NCBI RefSeq assembly: GCF_002794255.1
Contig: NZ_PGGW01000008.1
Span: forward strand, 124,001 to 188,000
Origin: Streptomyces carminius
GTDB taxonomy: Bacteria; Actinomycetota; Actinomycetes; Streptomycetales; Streptomycetaceae
DNA length: 64,000 nucleotides
Direction of reading: 5' to 3'
The notes beneath the pieces were generated by a model that made no database searches, had not been told where the DNA came from, and saw nothing but the letters and a program-made list of their open reading frames with translations. Each line of letters starts with the position of its first letter. Positions within the stretch are counted from its first letter, which is position 1. The translations under genes and the position numbers were made by a program. Shown piece by piece: positions 1 through 9,276 of this stretch.

Positions 1-513
1 CTCCAGGTCCAGCCGGTGCAGCACCCGGTTCGCGGTGTTGTTCAGATGGGTGATCAGCGGCCGGAAGGCGGCACTGAAGCCGCGCTGGACCACGGCGACC
101 CTGCGGGCCACCGGCAGCGGCCGGGAGATCGCCCAGTTCTTCGGCACCAGCTCGCCGACGACCATCAGCAGCACGGTGGACAGCGCGGTGCCCAGCACCA
201 GGGCCACCGAGGAGGCCGCCGACTGGGGCAGTCCGGCGGCCCCCAGCGGGCCGGCCAGCAGCCGGGCGGTCGAGGGCTCGGCGAGCATGCCGATGATCAA
301 CCCGGTCACGGTGATGCCGAGCTGGGCGCCGGAAAGCTGGAAGGTGAGTGACCGCACCGCCTTGAGGGCGCTGTCCGCGCCCGGCTCGCCGCGCTCGGCG
401 GACCGCTCCAGTTCGCTGCGCTCCACGGTGGTCAGCGAGAACTCGGCCGCGACGAAGACGGCGCACGCCAGGGTCAGCAGCAGGGCCAGCAGCAGGAGGA
501 GGACTTCGGTCAT
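1..513 (-). CDS. CNNM/DUF21-domain (hemolysin/CorC-like) membrane protein, N-terminal part
   Basis: The gene runs off the left edge, so only the first 171 codons are visible. The ATG at 513 opens MTEVLLLLLALLLTLACAVF, a hydrophobic helix, followed by AAEFSLTTVERS, the signature start of the CNNM/DUF21 transmembrane domain. A second hydrophobic stretch contains GAQLGITVTGLIIGML and a third LVLGTALSTVLLMVVGELVPKN, also typical. In the family this domain precedes two CBS domains and a CorC_HlyC domain, which would lie outside the window. Members are proposed to export divalent cations or to act in Mg2+ homeostasis. The family is clear; the substrate is not known. Confidence 0.85.
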   Translation of the reverse strand, partial: MTEVLLLLLALLLTLACAVFVAAEFSLTTVERSELERSAERGEPGADSALKAVRSLTFQLSGAQLGITVTGLIIGMLAEPSTARLLAGPLGAAGLPQSAASSVALVLGTALSTVLLMVVGELVPKNWAISRPLPVARRVAVVQRGFSAAFRPLITHLNNTANRVLHRLDLE

Positions 514-701
514 GAGGTCACCCCCGCCCCGTGATCCGAGAACGCGGGGCGCTCCGCGCGGTGGTCGTGGCGGGTTCTACTACTGGGAGGCTCGCCCATG
601 GGCGGACGTTCACACACCTTTCTTTCGCACACGCGGGGCAACGCGCGATGGACTGTCCATCGTAAGCGAGCCGCCGTTCGCTGCCCGGCGCGGCGCCCGG
701 C

Positions 702-1160
702 TCAGTATCCGGCGCGGCCCGGTGGCAGCGGTCTCACCCAGCGGCTCCACCGGTCCTGCCGGGCGTACCCCGCGGCGTGCCACGCCCGGTGGGCCGGTTC
801 GTTGTGGTCGAGCACCATGGCGTCGGCGCGCCGGCCGCCCAGCGCGGCGAACCGCTCCTCGGCCGCGGCCAGCAGCGCCGAGGCCACCCCGCGGCGGCGG
901 TGCGACGGGCGGACCGCGAGCCGGTACAGATGGCACCGCCAGCCGTCGAAGCCCGCGATCACCGTGCCCACCAGGAGTTTCCCGTGCTCGGCCAGCAGCA
1001 GTGCCCGGGGATCCCGTTCGAGCAGCCGGGCCACGCCCGCCCGGTCGTCGCTGATGCTCGTCCCCTCGGCGGCCTCCTTCCAGAAGACCAGGACGGTGTC
1101 GATGTCCGCCTCGGCGGCCGTACGTATCCGGAGTCCGGAGGTGTGCGGGGAGTCGCTCAT
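702..1160 (-). CDS. GNAT-family N-acetyltransferase
   Basis: A 152-residue protein starting MSDSPHTSG at 1160. Longer in-frame versions exist but would run into the downstream end of the neighbouring oxidoreductase gene. The acetyl-CoA binding motif A is visible as VRPSHRRRGVASALLAAAEE (the R/Q-x-x-G-x-G/A pattern), followed by the C-terminal segment with DHNEPAHRAWHAAGYARQDR. Members transfer an acetyl group from acetyl-CoA to an amine, but the substrate cannot be read from sequence. It is on the same strand as the oxidoreductase upstream with about 70 nt between them, so co-transcription is possible. Confidence 0.85.
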   Translation of the reverse strand: MSDSPHTSGLRIRTAAEADIDTVLVFWKEAAEGTSISDDRAGVARLLERDPRALLLAEHGKLLVGTVIAGFDGWRCHLYRLAVRPSHRRRGVASALLAAAEERFAALGGRRADAMVLDHNEPAHRAWHAAGYARQDRWSRWVRPLPPGRAGY

Positions 1161-1230
1161 GGCGGCATTCCACCACCGGCCGGGGGCGGGACGCACGGAG
1201 TTCCGCCGTGCGGACGGCGGGCCGGGGTGG

Positions 1231-2121
1231 TCAGGCGCCCCGCAGCTCCCTGAGCACCGGGGCGAAGGTCTCCAGCGCCGGTTCGTGCACGCAGAAGTAG
1301 GTGAAGCCGTAGCGCTCGCGGTGGACGAGCACCTGATCGGCCATCTCCGCGGTGCTGCCGCAGAGCAGGGCGGGATGCTCCAGGAGTTCGTCCTCGGACA
1401 GTCCCATGGCGTGCGGGACCAGCTCGCGGGCCGCAGCACGCCGGTCGTCGGTGACCGTCACCTGCTGGACCAGGAAGTTCAGCTCGGCGGGCGCCTCCCG
1501 GTCGGCGGCGAGACGCCGGTAGGCGGCCACCCGCTGCTCCAGCTCGCCGGGGGAGAGCAACCGCAGGACGCCGTCCGGCGCGCCGGGCAGCTGCCGTCCG
1601 CCGGTGAAGGCGGCGATGTCCGCGCGGCGGGCGGCCAGCGTCAGCACCCGGTCGCCGTTGCCGCCGATCAGCAGCGGTGGCCGGGGGCGCTGCTCGGGTG
1701 CCGGTACGTGCTCGGGGTCGGCCAGCAGCCGTTCCAGTTCGTCGACGGTGTGCTCCAGATGGTCCACCCGCTCGCCCGGCGACCCCCAGGGCAGGCCGGC
1801 ACGCTCGTACTCGGAGCGTACGTACCCGGTGCCCAGGCCCACCTCCAGACGGCCGCCGGTGAGCCGGTCGCAGGTGGCGATCTCGCGGGCGAGGAGGGCG
1901 GGGTTCCAGAAGCCCGCGTTGAGGACGAAGGTGCCCACCCGGGGCCGTTCGGTCGCCTCGGCCGCGGCGGTCAGGGCCGGGAACGGCGCGGGTGCCCCCA
2001 GGTGATCGGGCACCAGTAGTACGTCGTAGCCCAGTTCCTCGGCGCGGCGGCACTTGTCGCGCCAGGCGTCGCCGGAGTCGACGACGGCGAGGTTGACGCC
2101 GAAGCGGAACGGTCGGGGCAT
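1231..2121 (-). CDS. LLM-class F420-dependent oxidoreductase (luciferase-like)
   Basis: A 296-residue protein of the bacterial luciferase-like TIM-barrel fold. The N-terminus FRFGVNLAV and the segments AEELGYDVLLVPDHLG, VGTFVLNAGFWNPALLAREI and LEVGLGTGYVRSEYERAGLP fit the actinobacterial subfamily that uses coenzyme F420 (the MSMEG_2516/TIGR03621 type, from memory). The ATG at 2121 has a strong GGAGGAGG ribosome site about 8 nt upstream. Such enzymes transfer hydride between F420 and small organic substrates. The substrate is unknown, and an FMN-dependent role cannot be excluded. The following GNAT gene may share its transcript. Confidence 0.85.
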   Translation of the reverse strand: MPRPFRFGVNLAVVDSGDAWRDKCRRAEELGYDVLLVPDHLGAPAPFPALTAAAEATERPRVGTFVLNAGFWNPALLAREIATCDRLTGGRLEVGLGTGYVRSEYERAGLPWGSPGERVDHLEHTVDELERLLADPEHVPAPEQRPRPPLLIGGNGDRVLTLAARRADIAAFTGGRQLPGAPDGVLRLLSPGELEQRVAAYRRLAADREAPAELNFLVQQVTVTDDRRAAARELVPHAMGLSEDELLEHPALLCGSTAEMADQVLVHRERYGFTYFCVHEPALETFAPVLRELRGA

Positions 2122-2191
2122 CCGGTTGTCCTCCTCCAGGCCGGGAGTTCGGGGTCAGGGGCCGGGCCGGCGGGCCCGGGCGGAGCCGGTC

Positions 2192-2971
2192 TCAGGACTG
2201 CCGGGTGGGCTCGAAGCGCTTCATGCGCTCCAGGACCGCCTCCGCGCTGGGATCGGGCATCTCGTCGACGATCCGTCCGTCGGCGAGGAAGAGCACCAGA
2301 TCGGAGTGGGCCGCGGCGCGCGGGTCATGGGTCACCATCACCACCGTCTGCCCCAGTTCGTCCACGGCCCGCCGCAGGAATCGCAGCAGTTCCAGACCGG
2401 AGCGCGAGTCGAGGTTCCCGGTCGGCTCGTCCGCGAAGACCAGCCGGGGCCGGGAGGCCAGCGCGCGGGCGCACGCCACCCGCTGCTGCTGGCCGCCGGA
2501 GAGCTGCGACGGCCGGTGTCCCAGGCGGTCCCGCAGCCGGAGCGTGTCGATCACCGTCTCCAGCCACTGCGGATCCGGCCGGCGGCCCGCGATGTCCATG
2601 GGCAGGGTGATGTTCTCCCTGGCGGTCAGGGTGGGCAGCAGGTTGAACGACTGGAAGACGAAACCGATCTCGTCCCGCCGCAGCTTCGTCAGCGCCCGGT
2701 CGCCGAGCCCGGTGATCTCCGTGCCACCGACCCACACCTGCCCGCGGGTGACCGTGTCCAGCCCGGCCAGGCAGTGCATCAGCGTCGACTTCCCCGAACC
2801 GGACGGGCCCATCACCGCCGTGAAGCGGCCCTCGGCGATGTCGACGTCCACGTCGTCCAGCGCCACCACGGTCGCCTCACCACCGCCGTACGTCTTGGTC
2901 AGGCCACGGCCCCGGGCGGCGACCCGCCCGTTCTCCGGGGCCTGTCGCGCCTTCTCCGCTGCTGTGGACAC
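2192..2971 (-). CDS. ABC transporter ATP-binding protein (MacB/LolD-like)
   Basis: A 259-residue ATPase. Walker A is GPSGSGKST, the signature LSGGQQQR, Walker B LVFADEP, and the D-loop GNLDS follows. The pattern LDDVDVDIAEGRFTAVMGPS is that of the MacB/LolD/FtsE-like class, which powers permeases with a large extracytoplasmic domain. The GTG at 2971 (VSTAAEK) is preferred over upstream starts because GGGAGG sits 4-5 nt before it; upstream residues look non-conserved. No permease is adjacent in this window, which is unusual because partners are normally next door. Confidence 0.85.
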   Translation of the reverse strand: MSTAAEKARQAPENGRVAARGRGLTKTYGGGEATVVALDDVDVDIAEGRFTAVMGPSGSGKSTLMHCLAGLDTVTRGQVWVGGTEITGLGDRALTKLRRDEIGFVFQSFNLLPTLTARENITLPMDIAGRRPDPQWLETVIDTLRLRDRLGHRPSQLSGGQQQRVACARALASRPRLVFADEPTGNLDSRSGLELLRFLRRAVDELGQTVVMVTHDPRAAAHSDLVLFLADGRIVDEMPDPSAEAVLERMKRFEPTRQS

Positions 2972-3121
2972 CGCACCTCCCGGTCTCGCGGGTCTTGAGG
3001 TCGGCTCCCCCGCGGGGAGCCGAGACCTGTGCACTACCCGGTGTGCGGACATCCATCCACCGCGCAGGTCCACGGGGCGCGCTCCGCCGTTCCGGCCGTG
3101 CCCCTCCGGAGTGTCAGGGAC

Positions 3122-3808
3122 TCAGGGCCGCCGGGCGCGGCCCAGCACGTGTGCCGAGACCGGGGTCGGCACACCGCCCGGCGGTACCCGCAGCCGCCGG
3201 TGGGAGAGCGGGGCGAATCCCGCCGCGGTGATCGCGGCGACCGTGTCCCGGCCGGTGTGGCAGCCGCCGAACAACCGCGGCCACACCGTGCGGTCCAGCG
3301 CCCGCTGCAGCAGGACCGCCGTCCGTGTCCCGGCCCGGACGTGCTCGTAGAAGCGCAGTTCACCGCCCGGCCGCAGCACCCGCCGCAGCTCCGCCAGAGC
3401 ACGGTCCGGGTCACCGACCGAGCACAGCACCAGGGACACCACGGCCGCGTCGAACTCGCCGTCCTCCGCCGGCAGCGCCTCCGCCACGCCCGGCACCACC
3501 GTGACCGGGACGGCGGCGCGCCGTGCGGCCTCCTCGGCCGACCGCCGCAGCCGGGGCTCCGGCTCGACCGCCACCAGCTCGCGCACGGCCGCCGGGCAGT
3601 GGGCGAAGTTCAGACCGCTGCCCGCCCCGACCTCGATCACCCGGCCCGAGAGCCCGGCCAGCAGCTCGGCGCGGTGCGCCCCCAGCCCTGCCCGCTCGTC
3701 CAGCGCCGGGGCGAAGCGGGCGTAGTAGCGCGCGAACAGCGGATGGTGCACGGTGTCGCGCCGGGAGCCCCCGTGCCCGAACGGGGTGCTGTCGCCGGGT
3801 GCCGTCAT
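3122..3808 (-). CDS. class I SAM-dependent methyltransferase
   Basis: A 228-residue protein with SAM-binding motif I VIEVGAGSGLNF near residue 57, an acidic motif II (VAVEPEPRLRR), motif III EFDAAVVSLVLCSV, and the post-motif LRRVLRPGGELRFYEHV. The C-terminal RLFGGCHTGRDTVAAITAAGF resembles the METTL7/UbiE-like group that methylates small molecules or lipids. The substrate is unknown. The ATG at 3808 lies just downstream, in the reading direction, of a 12-bp tandem repeat (3827-3886), so its 5' leader is repetitive. Confidence 0.85.
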   Translation of the reverse strand: MTAPGDSTPFGHGGSRRDTVHHPLFARYYARFAPALDERAGLGAHRAELLAGLSGRVIEVGAGSGLNFAHCPAAVRELVAVEPEPRLRRSAEEAARRAAVPVTVVPGVAEALPAEDGEFDAAVVSLVLCSVGDPDRALAELRRVLRPGGELRFYEHVRAGTRTAVLLQRALDRTVWPRLFGGCHTGRDTVAAITAAGFAPLSHRRLRVPPGGVPTPVSAHVLGRARRP

Positions 3809-3826
3809 GGAAGCCCTCCGGCCGGA

Positions 3827-3886
3827 ACGGGGATCAGGACGGGGATCAGGACGGGGATCAGGACGGGGATCGGGACGGGGATCGGA
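3827..3886. repeat. 12-bp tandem repeat, five units
   Basis: The unit acggggatcagg is repeated three times perfectly (3827-3862) and then twice with an A-to-G change (3863-3886). It lies about 20 bp upstream of the methyltransferase start, between that gene and bioD. Copy-number change here would alter the leader or promoter spacing of the methyltransferase gene. Confidence 0.9.
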
Positions 3887-3955
3887 ACAGGAGGGGAGCG
3901 TTTCAGCATGTTCCAGTATCGCCCGGGGGCCGGAGCAGTGGCGGCCGCGAGTCCG

Positions 3956-4681
3956 TCACCGGCCGGCCGGACCCGCCGCGGACGGTTCCGCGCCCGCCCA
4001 GGCACCGCCGAGCTCCGGGGCCAGCCAGTGCGCGGCCCGTGCCCGGAAGACCGCGGGCGGCAGGGCACCCGCACCGGCCGGCAGCAGCCCGGCCAGGGGT
4101 ACGCCCGCCGCCACCGGAAGATCGGTCAGATTGCAGCGGGCCGCCAGATCCGGCTCGCGGGGCCAGCTCCCGACCACCACCCCGGCGCACTCCAGCCGCC
4201 GGGACCGCAGCGCCTGTGCCGTCAGCGCCGTGGCGTTCAGCGTGCCCAGCCCGGCCGCGGCGACCACCAGCACCGGCGCACCGAGCAGCTCCGCGACGTC
4301 GGCCAGGGTCGCTCCCCGCCCGTCGAAGCGCACCAGCAGCCCGCCCGCGCCCTCGACCAGCACCAGGTCGTGTTCCTTCGCCAGCGTCCGCGCGGCCTCC
4401 GCGGCCTCCCCGGGGTCCACCGGGGGCAGGCCGGCGCGGCGTGCCGCGGTCTCGGGCGCCAGCGGATCGGGGTAGCGCGCGAGCTCCACGGCGGTCACCT
4501 CCGCACCCGCCAGCCGCCGTACCTCGGCGGCGTCCCCCGGCTCGTCCCCGGCGACCCCGGTCTGCGCGGGTTTGAGCACGGCCACCGAGCGGCCCGCCAC
4601 CACCGCCGCAGCGGCCAGTGCCGCCACGGTCACGGTCTTGCCGACCTCCGTACCCGTCCCGGTGACGACCAGCACCGACAT
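3956..4681 (-). CDS. bioD: dethiobiotin synthetase BioD
   Basis: A 241-residue ATP-dependent enzyme that closes the ureido ring of 7,8-diaminopelargonate to give dethiobiotin. The P-loop GTGTEVGKT is at residues 8-16; the catalytic Lys and KPAQTG motif follow at about 41-46, and [11 protein letters not shown] is the conserved Mg2+/nucleotide segment. The start is the ATG at 4681 (MSVLVVTG), which places the P-loop at the usual distance. A longer reading frame exists upstream but overlaps bioA. It is the last gene of bioB-bioA-bioD, 76 nt after bioA. Length fits the family. Confidence 0.95.
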   Translation of the reverse strand: MSVLVVTGTGTEVGKTVTVAALAAAAVVAGRSVAVLKPAQTGVAGDEPGDAAEVRRLAGAEVTAVELARYPDPLAPETAARRAGLPPVDPGEAAEAARTLAKEHDLVLVEGAGGLLVRFDGRGATLADVAELLGAPVLVVAAAGLGTLNATALTAQALRSRRLECAGVVVGSWPREPDLAARCNLTDLPVAAGVPLAGLLPAGAGALPPAVFRARAAHWLAPELGGAWAGAEPSAAGPAGR

Positions 4682-4757
4682 CTCCCGTGCCTCTCCCGCG
4701 CTCCCGATCCGTGTCTCCGACGCATCCGGCCGTGCCTCCGGCGCCTTCGTGGCGCGC

Positions 4758-6065
4758 TCAGCCCGCGCGCGCCGCCGCGCACACCGCGTCCGCGATCCGC
4801 GCCACGTCCTCGTCACCGGTGACGTACGGCGGCATCGTGTACACCAGATCACGGAACGGCCGCAGCCACACACCCGCGCGCACCGCCGCCTCGGTCGCCG
4901 CCGCCATGTCGGCCTCGTGGTCGAGCTGGACCACGCCGATGGCGCCCAGCACCCGCACGTCCCGCACGCCCGGCAGCGCGGCCGCCCCGGCCAGACCGGC
5001 GCGCAGCCCGGCCTCGATCCGCTTCACCTCGCCCGCCCAGTCCTGGCCGAGCAGCAGGTCGAGGGAGGCGCCCGCCACCGCCGCCGCCAGCGGGTTGCCC
5101 ATGAACGTCGGACCGTGGGCCAGCACCGGCACCTCGCCCCGCGAGATGCCCTCGGCCACCCGGGCCGTGCACAGTGTCGCGGCCATCGTCAGATAACCGC
5201 CGGTCAGCGCCTTGCCGACGCACATCACATCCGGGGTGACCCCGGCGTGGCCGGCCGCGAACAGGGTGCCGGTCCGGCCGAAGCCGGTGGCGATCTCGTC
5301 GAACACCAGCAGCACGCCGTGCTCGTCGCACACCTCGCGCAGCACCCGCAGATAGGCGGGGGAGTGGAAGCGCATCCCGCCCGCGCCCTGCACGACGGGT
5401 TCCACGATCACCGCCGCCAGTTCCCCGGCGTGGGCGGCGACCAGTTCCCGCAGCCGGGTCTCGTAGGCGGGGTCGGGGCCGGCGCCGAAGCCGTCCGGCG
5501 GGGCGTCCGCGAAGACCTGCTCCGGCAGCACCCCCGACCACAGCCGGTGCATGCCGCCGTCCGGATCGCACACCGACATCGGCTGCCAGGTGTCCCCGTG
5601 GTAGCCGCCGCGCCAGGTCAGCAGCCGTTGCTTGCCCGGTCTGCCGAGCGAGCGCCAGTACTGCAGGCACATCTTGACGGCCACCTCGACCGACACCGAT
5701 CCGGAGTCGGCCAGGAAGACGTGCTCCAGCCCCTCGGGGGCGATGTCCACCAGCCGCTTGGCCAGCCGCACGGCCGGCTCGTGGGTGAGCCCGCCGAACA
5801 TCACATGGCTCATCCGCTCCAGCTGGGCGTGGGCCGCCTCGTTGAGCACCGGGTGGTTGTAGCCGTGGATGGCCGACCACCACGACGACATCCCGTCGAC
5901 CAGCTCCTCGCGGCCCCAGGCGGGCCGGGCCAGCCGCAGCCGGACCCCGGAGGCGGCGGAGACCACCAGCGGTTCGGTACGGCCCGGCATCGGGCCGTAG
6001 GGGTGCCAGACGTGGCGGCGGTCGAGGTCGAGCAGCTCCCCGTGCGGGAGCGGCGCGTCAGGCAT
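4758..6065 (-). CDS. bioA: adenosylmethionine-8-amino-7-oxononanoate aminotransferase BioA
   Basis: A 435-residue class III PLP aminotransferase converting KAPA to DAPA with S-adenosylmethionine as amino donor. Visible: [13 protein letters not shown] near 61-72 (the biotin-specific substrate pocket), GSVSVEVA in the phosphate site near 122, GGYHGDTW at 153-160, the PLP-ring Asp in [12 protein letters not shown] (D256), and the Schiff-base Lys in CVGKALTGG (K285). The ATG at 6065 overlaps the end of bioB by 8 nt, implying translational coupling. Upstream in-frame residues are bioB shadow. Confidence 0.95.
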   Translation of the reverse strand: MPDAPLPHGELLDLDRRHVWHPYGPMPGRTEPLVVSAASGVRLRLARPAWGREELVDGMSSWWSAIHGYNHPVLNEAAHAQLERMSHVMFGGLTHEPAVRLAKRLVDIAPEGLEHVFLADSGSVSVEVAVKMCLQYWRSLGRPGKQRLLTWRGGYHGDTWQPMSVCDPDGGMHRLWSGVLPEQVFADAPPDGFGAGPDPAYETRLRELVAAHAGELAAVIVEPVVQGAGGMRFHSPAYLRVLREVCDEHGVLLVFDEIATGFGRTGTLFAAGHAGVTPDVMCVGKALTGGYLTMAATLCTARVAEGISRGEVPVLAHGPTFMGNPLAAAVAGASLDLLLGQDWAGEVKRIEAGLRAGLAGAAALPGVRDVRVLGAIGVVQLDHEADMAAATEAAVRAGVWLRPFRDLVYTMPPYVTGDEDVARIADAVCAAARAG

Positions 6066-7245
6066 TGGGCGGCAGCTCCGTACCCGCGCCCCGCCGCCGT
6101 ACGGCCACCAGGTCGGTCCGGGCCGCGGAGGGCGGGACGCCGCCACCGGCCTGCCCGCAGGTGTCCGTACCGCCCGCGCAGTCGGATCCGTCCGCGCCGC
6201 CGCACGGCCCGCTGCCGCCGCCGGGGGCGGCGAGCGCGCCGGCCCGGTGCTCCGGCAGAGTCCGCTCCCCGGCGCCCTCCACCTCGAAACCGGCGTCGGC
6301 GATCATCTCCAGATCGGCCCGGCCCGCCTGGCCCTCACTGGTGAGGTAGTCGCCCAGGAAGACCGAGTTGGCCAGGTGCAGGGCCAGCGGCTGCAGCGAC
6401 CGCAGATGCACCTCGCGCCCGGCGGCCAGCCGCACCTCCGCGTCGGGGCAGACGAAGCGGACCATCGCCAGGATGCGCAGGCAGCGCTGCGGGGTGAGGT
6501 TCCACTCCTTCGCCAGCGGGGTCCCCTCGAAGGGGATGAGGAAGTTCACCGGTACCGAGTCCGGGTCCAGCTCGCGCAGCGCGAAGACCACGTCCACCAG
6601 GTCCTCGTCGGACTCGCCCATGCCCGCGATCAGCCCCGAGCAGGCCGACAGGCCGGCGGCCCGCGCCTGTCGCACCGTCTCCACCCGGTCGGCGTAGGTG
6701 TGCGTGGTGGTGATCCGGCCGTAGGTCGCCTCGGAGGTGTTGAGGTTGTGGTTGTAGGCGTCCGCGCCCGCCTCGCGCAGCCGCTCGGCCTGGCCGTCGG
6801 AGAGCAGTCCGAGACAGGCGCACACCTCCACGTCCTCGTTCTGTTCCCGGATGGCGTCGATGGTCTTCGAGACCCGGTCCACGTCCCGGTCGGTGGGCCC
6901 GCGGCCACTGGCCACCAGGCACACCCGCTTGGCGCCGCCGGCCACACCCGCGGAGGCCGCCGCGGCGGCCTCCTCCGGCTTCAGCCAGGTGTACTTCAGG
7001 ATGCCGGCCTTCGACCCCAGCCGCTGCGAGCAGTACGAGCAGTCCTCGGGGCACAGCCCCGACTTCAGGTTGACCAGGTAGTTGAGCTTCACCCGCCGGC
7101 CGAACCAGTGCCGCCGCACCCGTCCGGCCGCAGCCACCACGTCCAGAAGTTCGTCGTCGGACGTGGCCAGTACGGCCAGCGCCTCGTCACGTGTGGGCGG
7201 CTCGCGCCGCAGCCCCTTGTCCACCAGCGCGTTCAGCAGGTCCAT
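6058..7245 (-). CDS. bioB: biotin synthase BioB
   Basis: A 395-residue radical-SAM enzyme inserting sulfur into dethiobiotin. The CxxxCxxC cluster motif is C65-C69-C72 (CPEDCSYC). The auxiliary [2Fe-2S] ligands are also present: [26 protein letters not shown] and the Arg in [13 protein letters not shown]. The start [12 protein letters not shown] is at 7245. The catalytic core ends near residue 330; about 65 further residues form a Gly-rich tail with three extra cysteines ([16 protein letters not shown]), absent from the E. coli enzyme. It is the first gene of bioB-bioA-bioD and divergent from bioF. Confidence 0.95.
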   Translation of the reverse strand: MDLLNALVDKGLRREPPTRDEALAVLATSDDELLDVVAAAGRVRRHWFGRRVKLNYLVNLKSGLCPEDCSYCSQRLGSKAGILKYTWLKPEEAAAAASAGVAGGAKRVCLVASGRGPTDRDVDRVSKTIDAIREQNEDVEVCACLGLLSDGQAERLREAGADAYNHNLNTSEATYGRITTTHTYADRVETVRQARAAGLSACSGLIAGMGESDEDLVDVVFALRELDPDSVPVNFLIPFEGTPLAKEWNLTPQRCLRILAMVRFVCPDAEVRLAAGREVHLRSLQPLALHLANSVFLGDYLTSEGQAGRADLEMIADAGFEVEGAGERTLPEHRAGALAAPGGGSGPCGGADGSDCAGGTDTCGQAGGGVPPSAARTDLVAVRRRGAGTELPPNA

Positions 7246-7448
7246 GGTGCTGATCCTGTCCCATGGCACCGGCCAGGGCCAAGAACGCACCCCCACAACC
7301 GGGCGGACGGAGGTCTGTACGGCACCGCACCCGCCGCGGGCCCGTCCACGGTTACCGTCGGGCCTCACCGGCCGGAGCACCGGCAGGGCCGGGGAACAGA
7401 CGCCACCCGACAGAAGACGCCACCCGACGGAAGACGAGGGACGGCCAG
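7246..7448. promoter_or_regulatory. bioB/bioF divergent control region
   Basis: About 200 bp separate the two biotin transcripts. I looked for a BioQ-type TGAAC-N3-GTTCA palindrome and did not find one. The clearest structure is a 17-bp tandem repeat (7398-7431) close to the bioF start. Promoter elements could not be assigned with confidence. Confidence 0.5.
7398..7431. repeat. 17-bp tandem duplication upstream of bioF
   Basis: Two adjacent copies of agacgccacccgacaga (7398-7414 and 7415-7431), the second differing only by A to G at unit position 15. They end 17 bp before the bioF ATG and so lie in its 5' leader. Confidence 0.85.
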
Positions 7449-8609
7449 ATGCCGCAGGAGCCAGACCGCAGCCCGGATCCGTTCGGCTGGATCGAGGAGC
7501 AGCGTGAACGGCGCAGCCGCGCGGGACTGGTGCGCACCCTGCGCCCCCGCCCCGCCGACTCCCCGCTGCTCGACCTGGCGGGCAACGACTACCTGGGACT
7601 GGCCCGCCACCCCGTCACGGTCGCCGCCGCCCGGGAGGCCGTACACCGCTGGGGCACGGGCGCCACCGGCTCCCGGCTGGTCACCGGCAGCACCGAACTG
7701 CACGCCGAGCTGGAGGCGGAGCTCGCCGACTTCTGCGGCTTCGAGGCCGCCCTGGTGTTCTCCTCCGGCTACACCGCCAATCTCGCCGCCGTCACCGCCC
7801 TGACCGGCCGGGACGCGCTGGTGGTCTCGGACGCCGCCAACCACGCCTCGCTGATCGACGGCTGCCGCCTGGCGCGCGCCCGGACCGCGGTCGTCCCGCA
7901 CGCCGACCCCGGCGCCGTCGGCAGGGCGCTCGACGGTTTCGACGGGCGAGCCCTGGCCGTCACCGACGCCGTCTTCTCCGTCGACGGCGACGCCGCGCCG
8001 CTGCCCGGCCTGGCCGCCGTCTGCCGCGCCCACGGTGCCGCGCTGCTGGTGGACGACGCGCACGGGCTCGGCGTCCTCGGTGACGGTGGCCGGGGCGCCC
8101 CGTACGCCGCGGGACTGTCCGGGGCGCCGGACGTGGTGGCCACCGTCACCCTCTCCAAGTCCCTGGGCAGCCAGGGCGGTGCCGTCCTCGGGCCGGCCGG
8201 GGTGATCGACCACCTGGTCAACACCGCCCGCAGCTTCGTCTTCGACACCGGCCTCGCCCCGGCGGCGGCCGGGGCCGCCCTCGCCGCGCTGCGGCTGCTG
8301 CGGGCCGAGCCCGGCCGGGCCGCACGGGTCCGCGAGGCGGCCGGGCGGCTGTACGGGCGGCTGACGGCCGCCGGTCTGGAGGCCACCCGCCCGGACGCCG
8401 CCGTGGTCTCGGTGCGCGCCCCCTCCCCGGAGGCCGCCGTCCGCTGGGCCGCCGACTGCCGTGCCGCCGGACTGGCCGTGGGCTGCTTCCGGCCTCCGTC
8501 GGTGCCCGACGGGGTCTCCCGGCTGCGGCTGACCGCCCGCGCCGATCTGTCCGTCACCGAGCTCGACGCGGCGGCCGCCACCGTCGCCCGTACCGCGCCC
8601 GCCGTCTGA
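7449..8609 (+). CDS. bioF: 8-amino-7-oxononanoate synthase BioF
   Basis: A 386-residue alpha-oxoamine synthase condensing a pimeloyl thioester with alanine to form KAPA. Visible: [11 protein letters not shown] at 41-51, [12 protein letters not shown] at 69-80, the PLP-stacking His region [11 protein letters not shown] near 128-138, [10 protein letters not shown] at 202-211, and the Schiff-base Lys in [11 protein letters not shown] (K237). The ATG at 7449 is chosen because the family begins shortly before the FGWIEEQ helix. It is divergent from bioB-A-D, so the four late steps of biotin synthesis sit together; no pimeloyl-supply gene (bioC/H/I/W) is seen here. Confidence 0.95.
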   Translation: MPQEPDRSPDPFGWIEEQRERRSRAGLVRTLRPRPADSPLLDLAGNDYLGLARHPVTVAAAREAVHRWGTGATGSRLVTGSTELHAELEAELADFCGFEAALVFSSGYTANLAAVTALTGRDALVVSDAANHASLIDGCRLARARTAVVPHADPGAVGRALDGFDGRALAVTDAVFSVDGDAAPLPGLAAVCRAHGAALLVDDAHGLGVLGDGGRGAPYAAGLSGAPDVVATVTLSKSLGSQGGAVLGPAGVIDHLVNTARSFVFDTGLAPAAAGAALAALRLLRAEPGRAARVREAAGRLYGRLTAAGLEATRPDAAVVSVRAPSPEAAVRWAADCRAAGLAVGCFRPPSVPDGVSRLRLTARADLSVTELDAAAATVARTAPAV

Positions 8610-8625
8610 CGGGGCGTTCTCCGGG

Positions 8626-8723
8626 CCGGTGCCTCCGGGGCGGGCCGGGACCGTGCCGCCCGGGGAGCGGTCAGGGCCGGCCCGCGGTCCGGTCCGGGGG
8701 CCGGCCCGCCCCGGAGGCACCGG
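8626..8723. terminator. 23-bp perfect inverted repeat at a convergent junction
   Basis: The arms at 8626-8648 and 8701-8723 are exact reverse complements with 52 nt between them. The left arm follows the bioF stop. The right arm lies inside the last codons of the convergent DUF6328 gene, whose stop codon (8671-8673) falls in the loop. It probably acts as a bidirectional terminator or RNA-stabilising hairpin. Confidence 0.65.
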
Positions 8724-9246
8724 CTCCGGGCACCCTGCGGCGCAGCCCGAAGGGCAGCAGGGCCCACACCGCGCCGCAGAAGGCGAGGACGCCCGCCGCC
8801 ACCGCGATCCCGGCGGTGCGCCCCAGCACCACGTCCACGACCAGCAGCACCGCCCCGGTCAGGGCGAGGGCGAGCACCACGAGCCCGGCCCCGGCCAGCC
8901 GTGAGGAGACCTCGACGATCAGCCGTTTCGCCCCGCGCCGGAACAGCACCCGGTGCAGCGCCGCCGGGGCCGTGAAGAGGATCGAGGAGGCGACGGCGAG
9001 CAGCAGCGTGGTGAGGTAGGTGCCGCGCTGCACCGCGTCCAGTTCGGTGAAGCGCTGGGTGAAGGCGAGGGTGAGGAGGAAGGCGAAGAGGATCTGGACC
9101 CCCACCTGGATGACCCGCAGTTCCTGCAGCAGTTCGACGAAGTTTCGGTCATCGCGTTCCAGGGGTGTCTCGCGGCGCTCGTCCATACGGATCCGGGTTC
9201 CGCGTACGGCGGCCTTCACTCGTCGCCGCACCCGGGACCCGCTCAC
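8671..9246 (-). CDS. DUF6328 family membrane protein
   Basis: A protein of up to 191 residues with a hydrophilic, Arg-rich N-terminus, then NFVELLQELRVIQVGVQILF and four hydrophobic segments: ILFAFLLTLAF, LTTLLLAVASSILF, AGLVVLALALTGAVLLVVDV and AGIAVAAGVLAFCGAVWAL. The pattern matches the small four-helix DUF6328 family of actinobacteria, whose function is unknown. The start is uncertain: the GTG at 9246 or the ATG at 9186 (MDERRETPLERDD); the latter removes a basic, poorly conserved leader. It stands alone between bioF and the clpP unit. Confidence 0.75.
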   Translation of the reverse strand: MSGSRVRRRVKAAVRGTRIRMDERRETPLERDDRNFVELLQELRVIQVGVQILFAFLLTLAFTQRFTELDAVQRGTYLTTLLLAVASSILFTAPAALHRVLFRRGAKRLIVEVSSRLAGAGLVVLALALTGAVLLVVDVVLGRTAGIAVAAGVLAFCGAVWALLPFGLRRRVPGAGASGAGRPPDRTAGRP

Positions 9247-9276
9247 CGGTACCGGTGGCGGGATCGGTGAGCCCGG

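Noticed and set aside
598..2019. 473-codon plus-strand frame across the GNAT and oxidoreductase genes
   Set aside because: Antisense to two clear enzyme genes, with no family features.
7246..7448. BioQ-type operator between bioB and bioF
   Set aside because: I looked for TGAAC-N3-GTTCA and related palindromes and found none; only a tandem repeat is visible.
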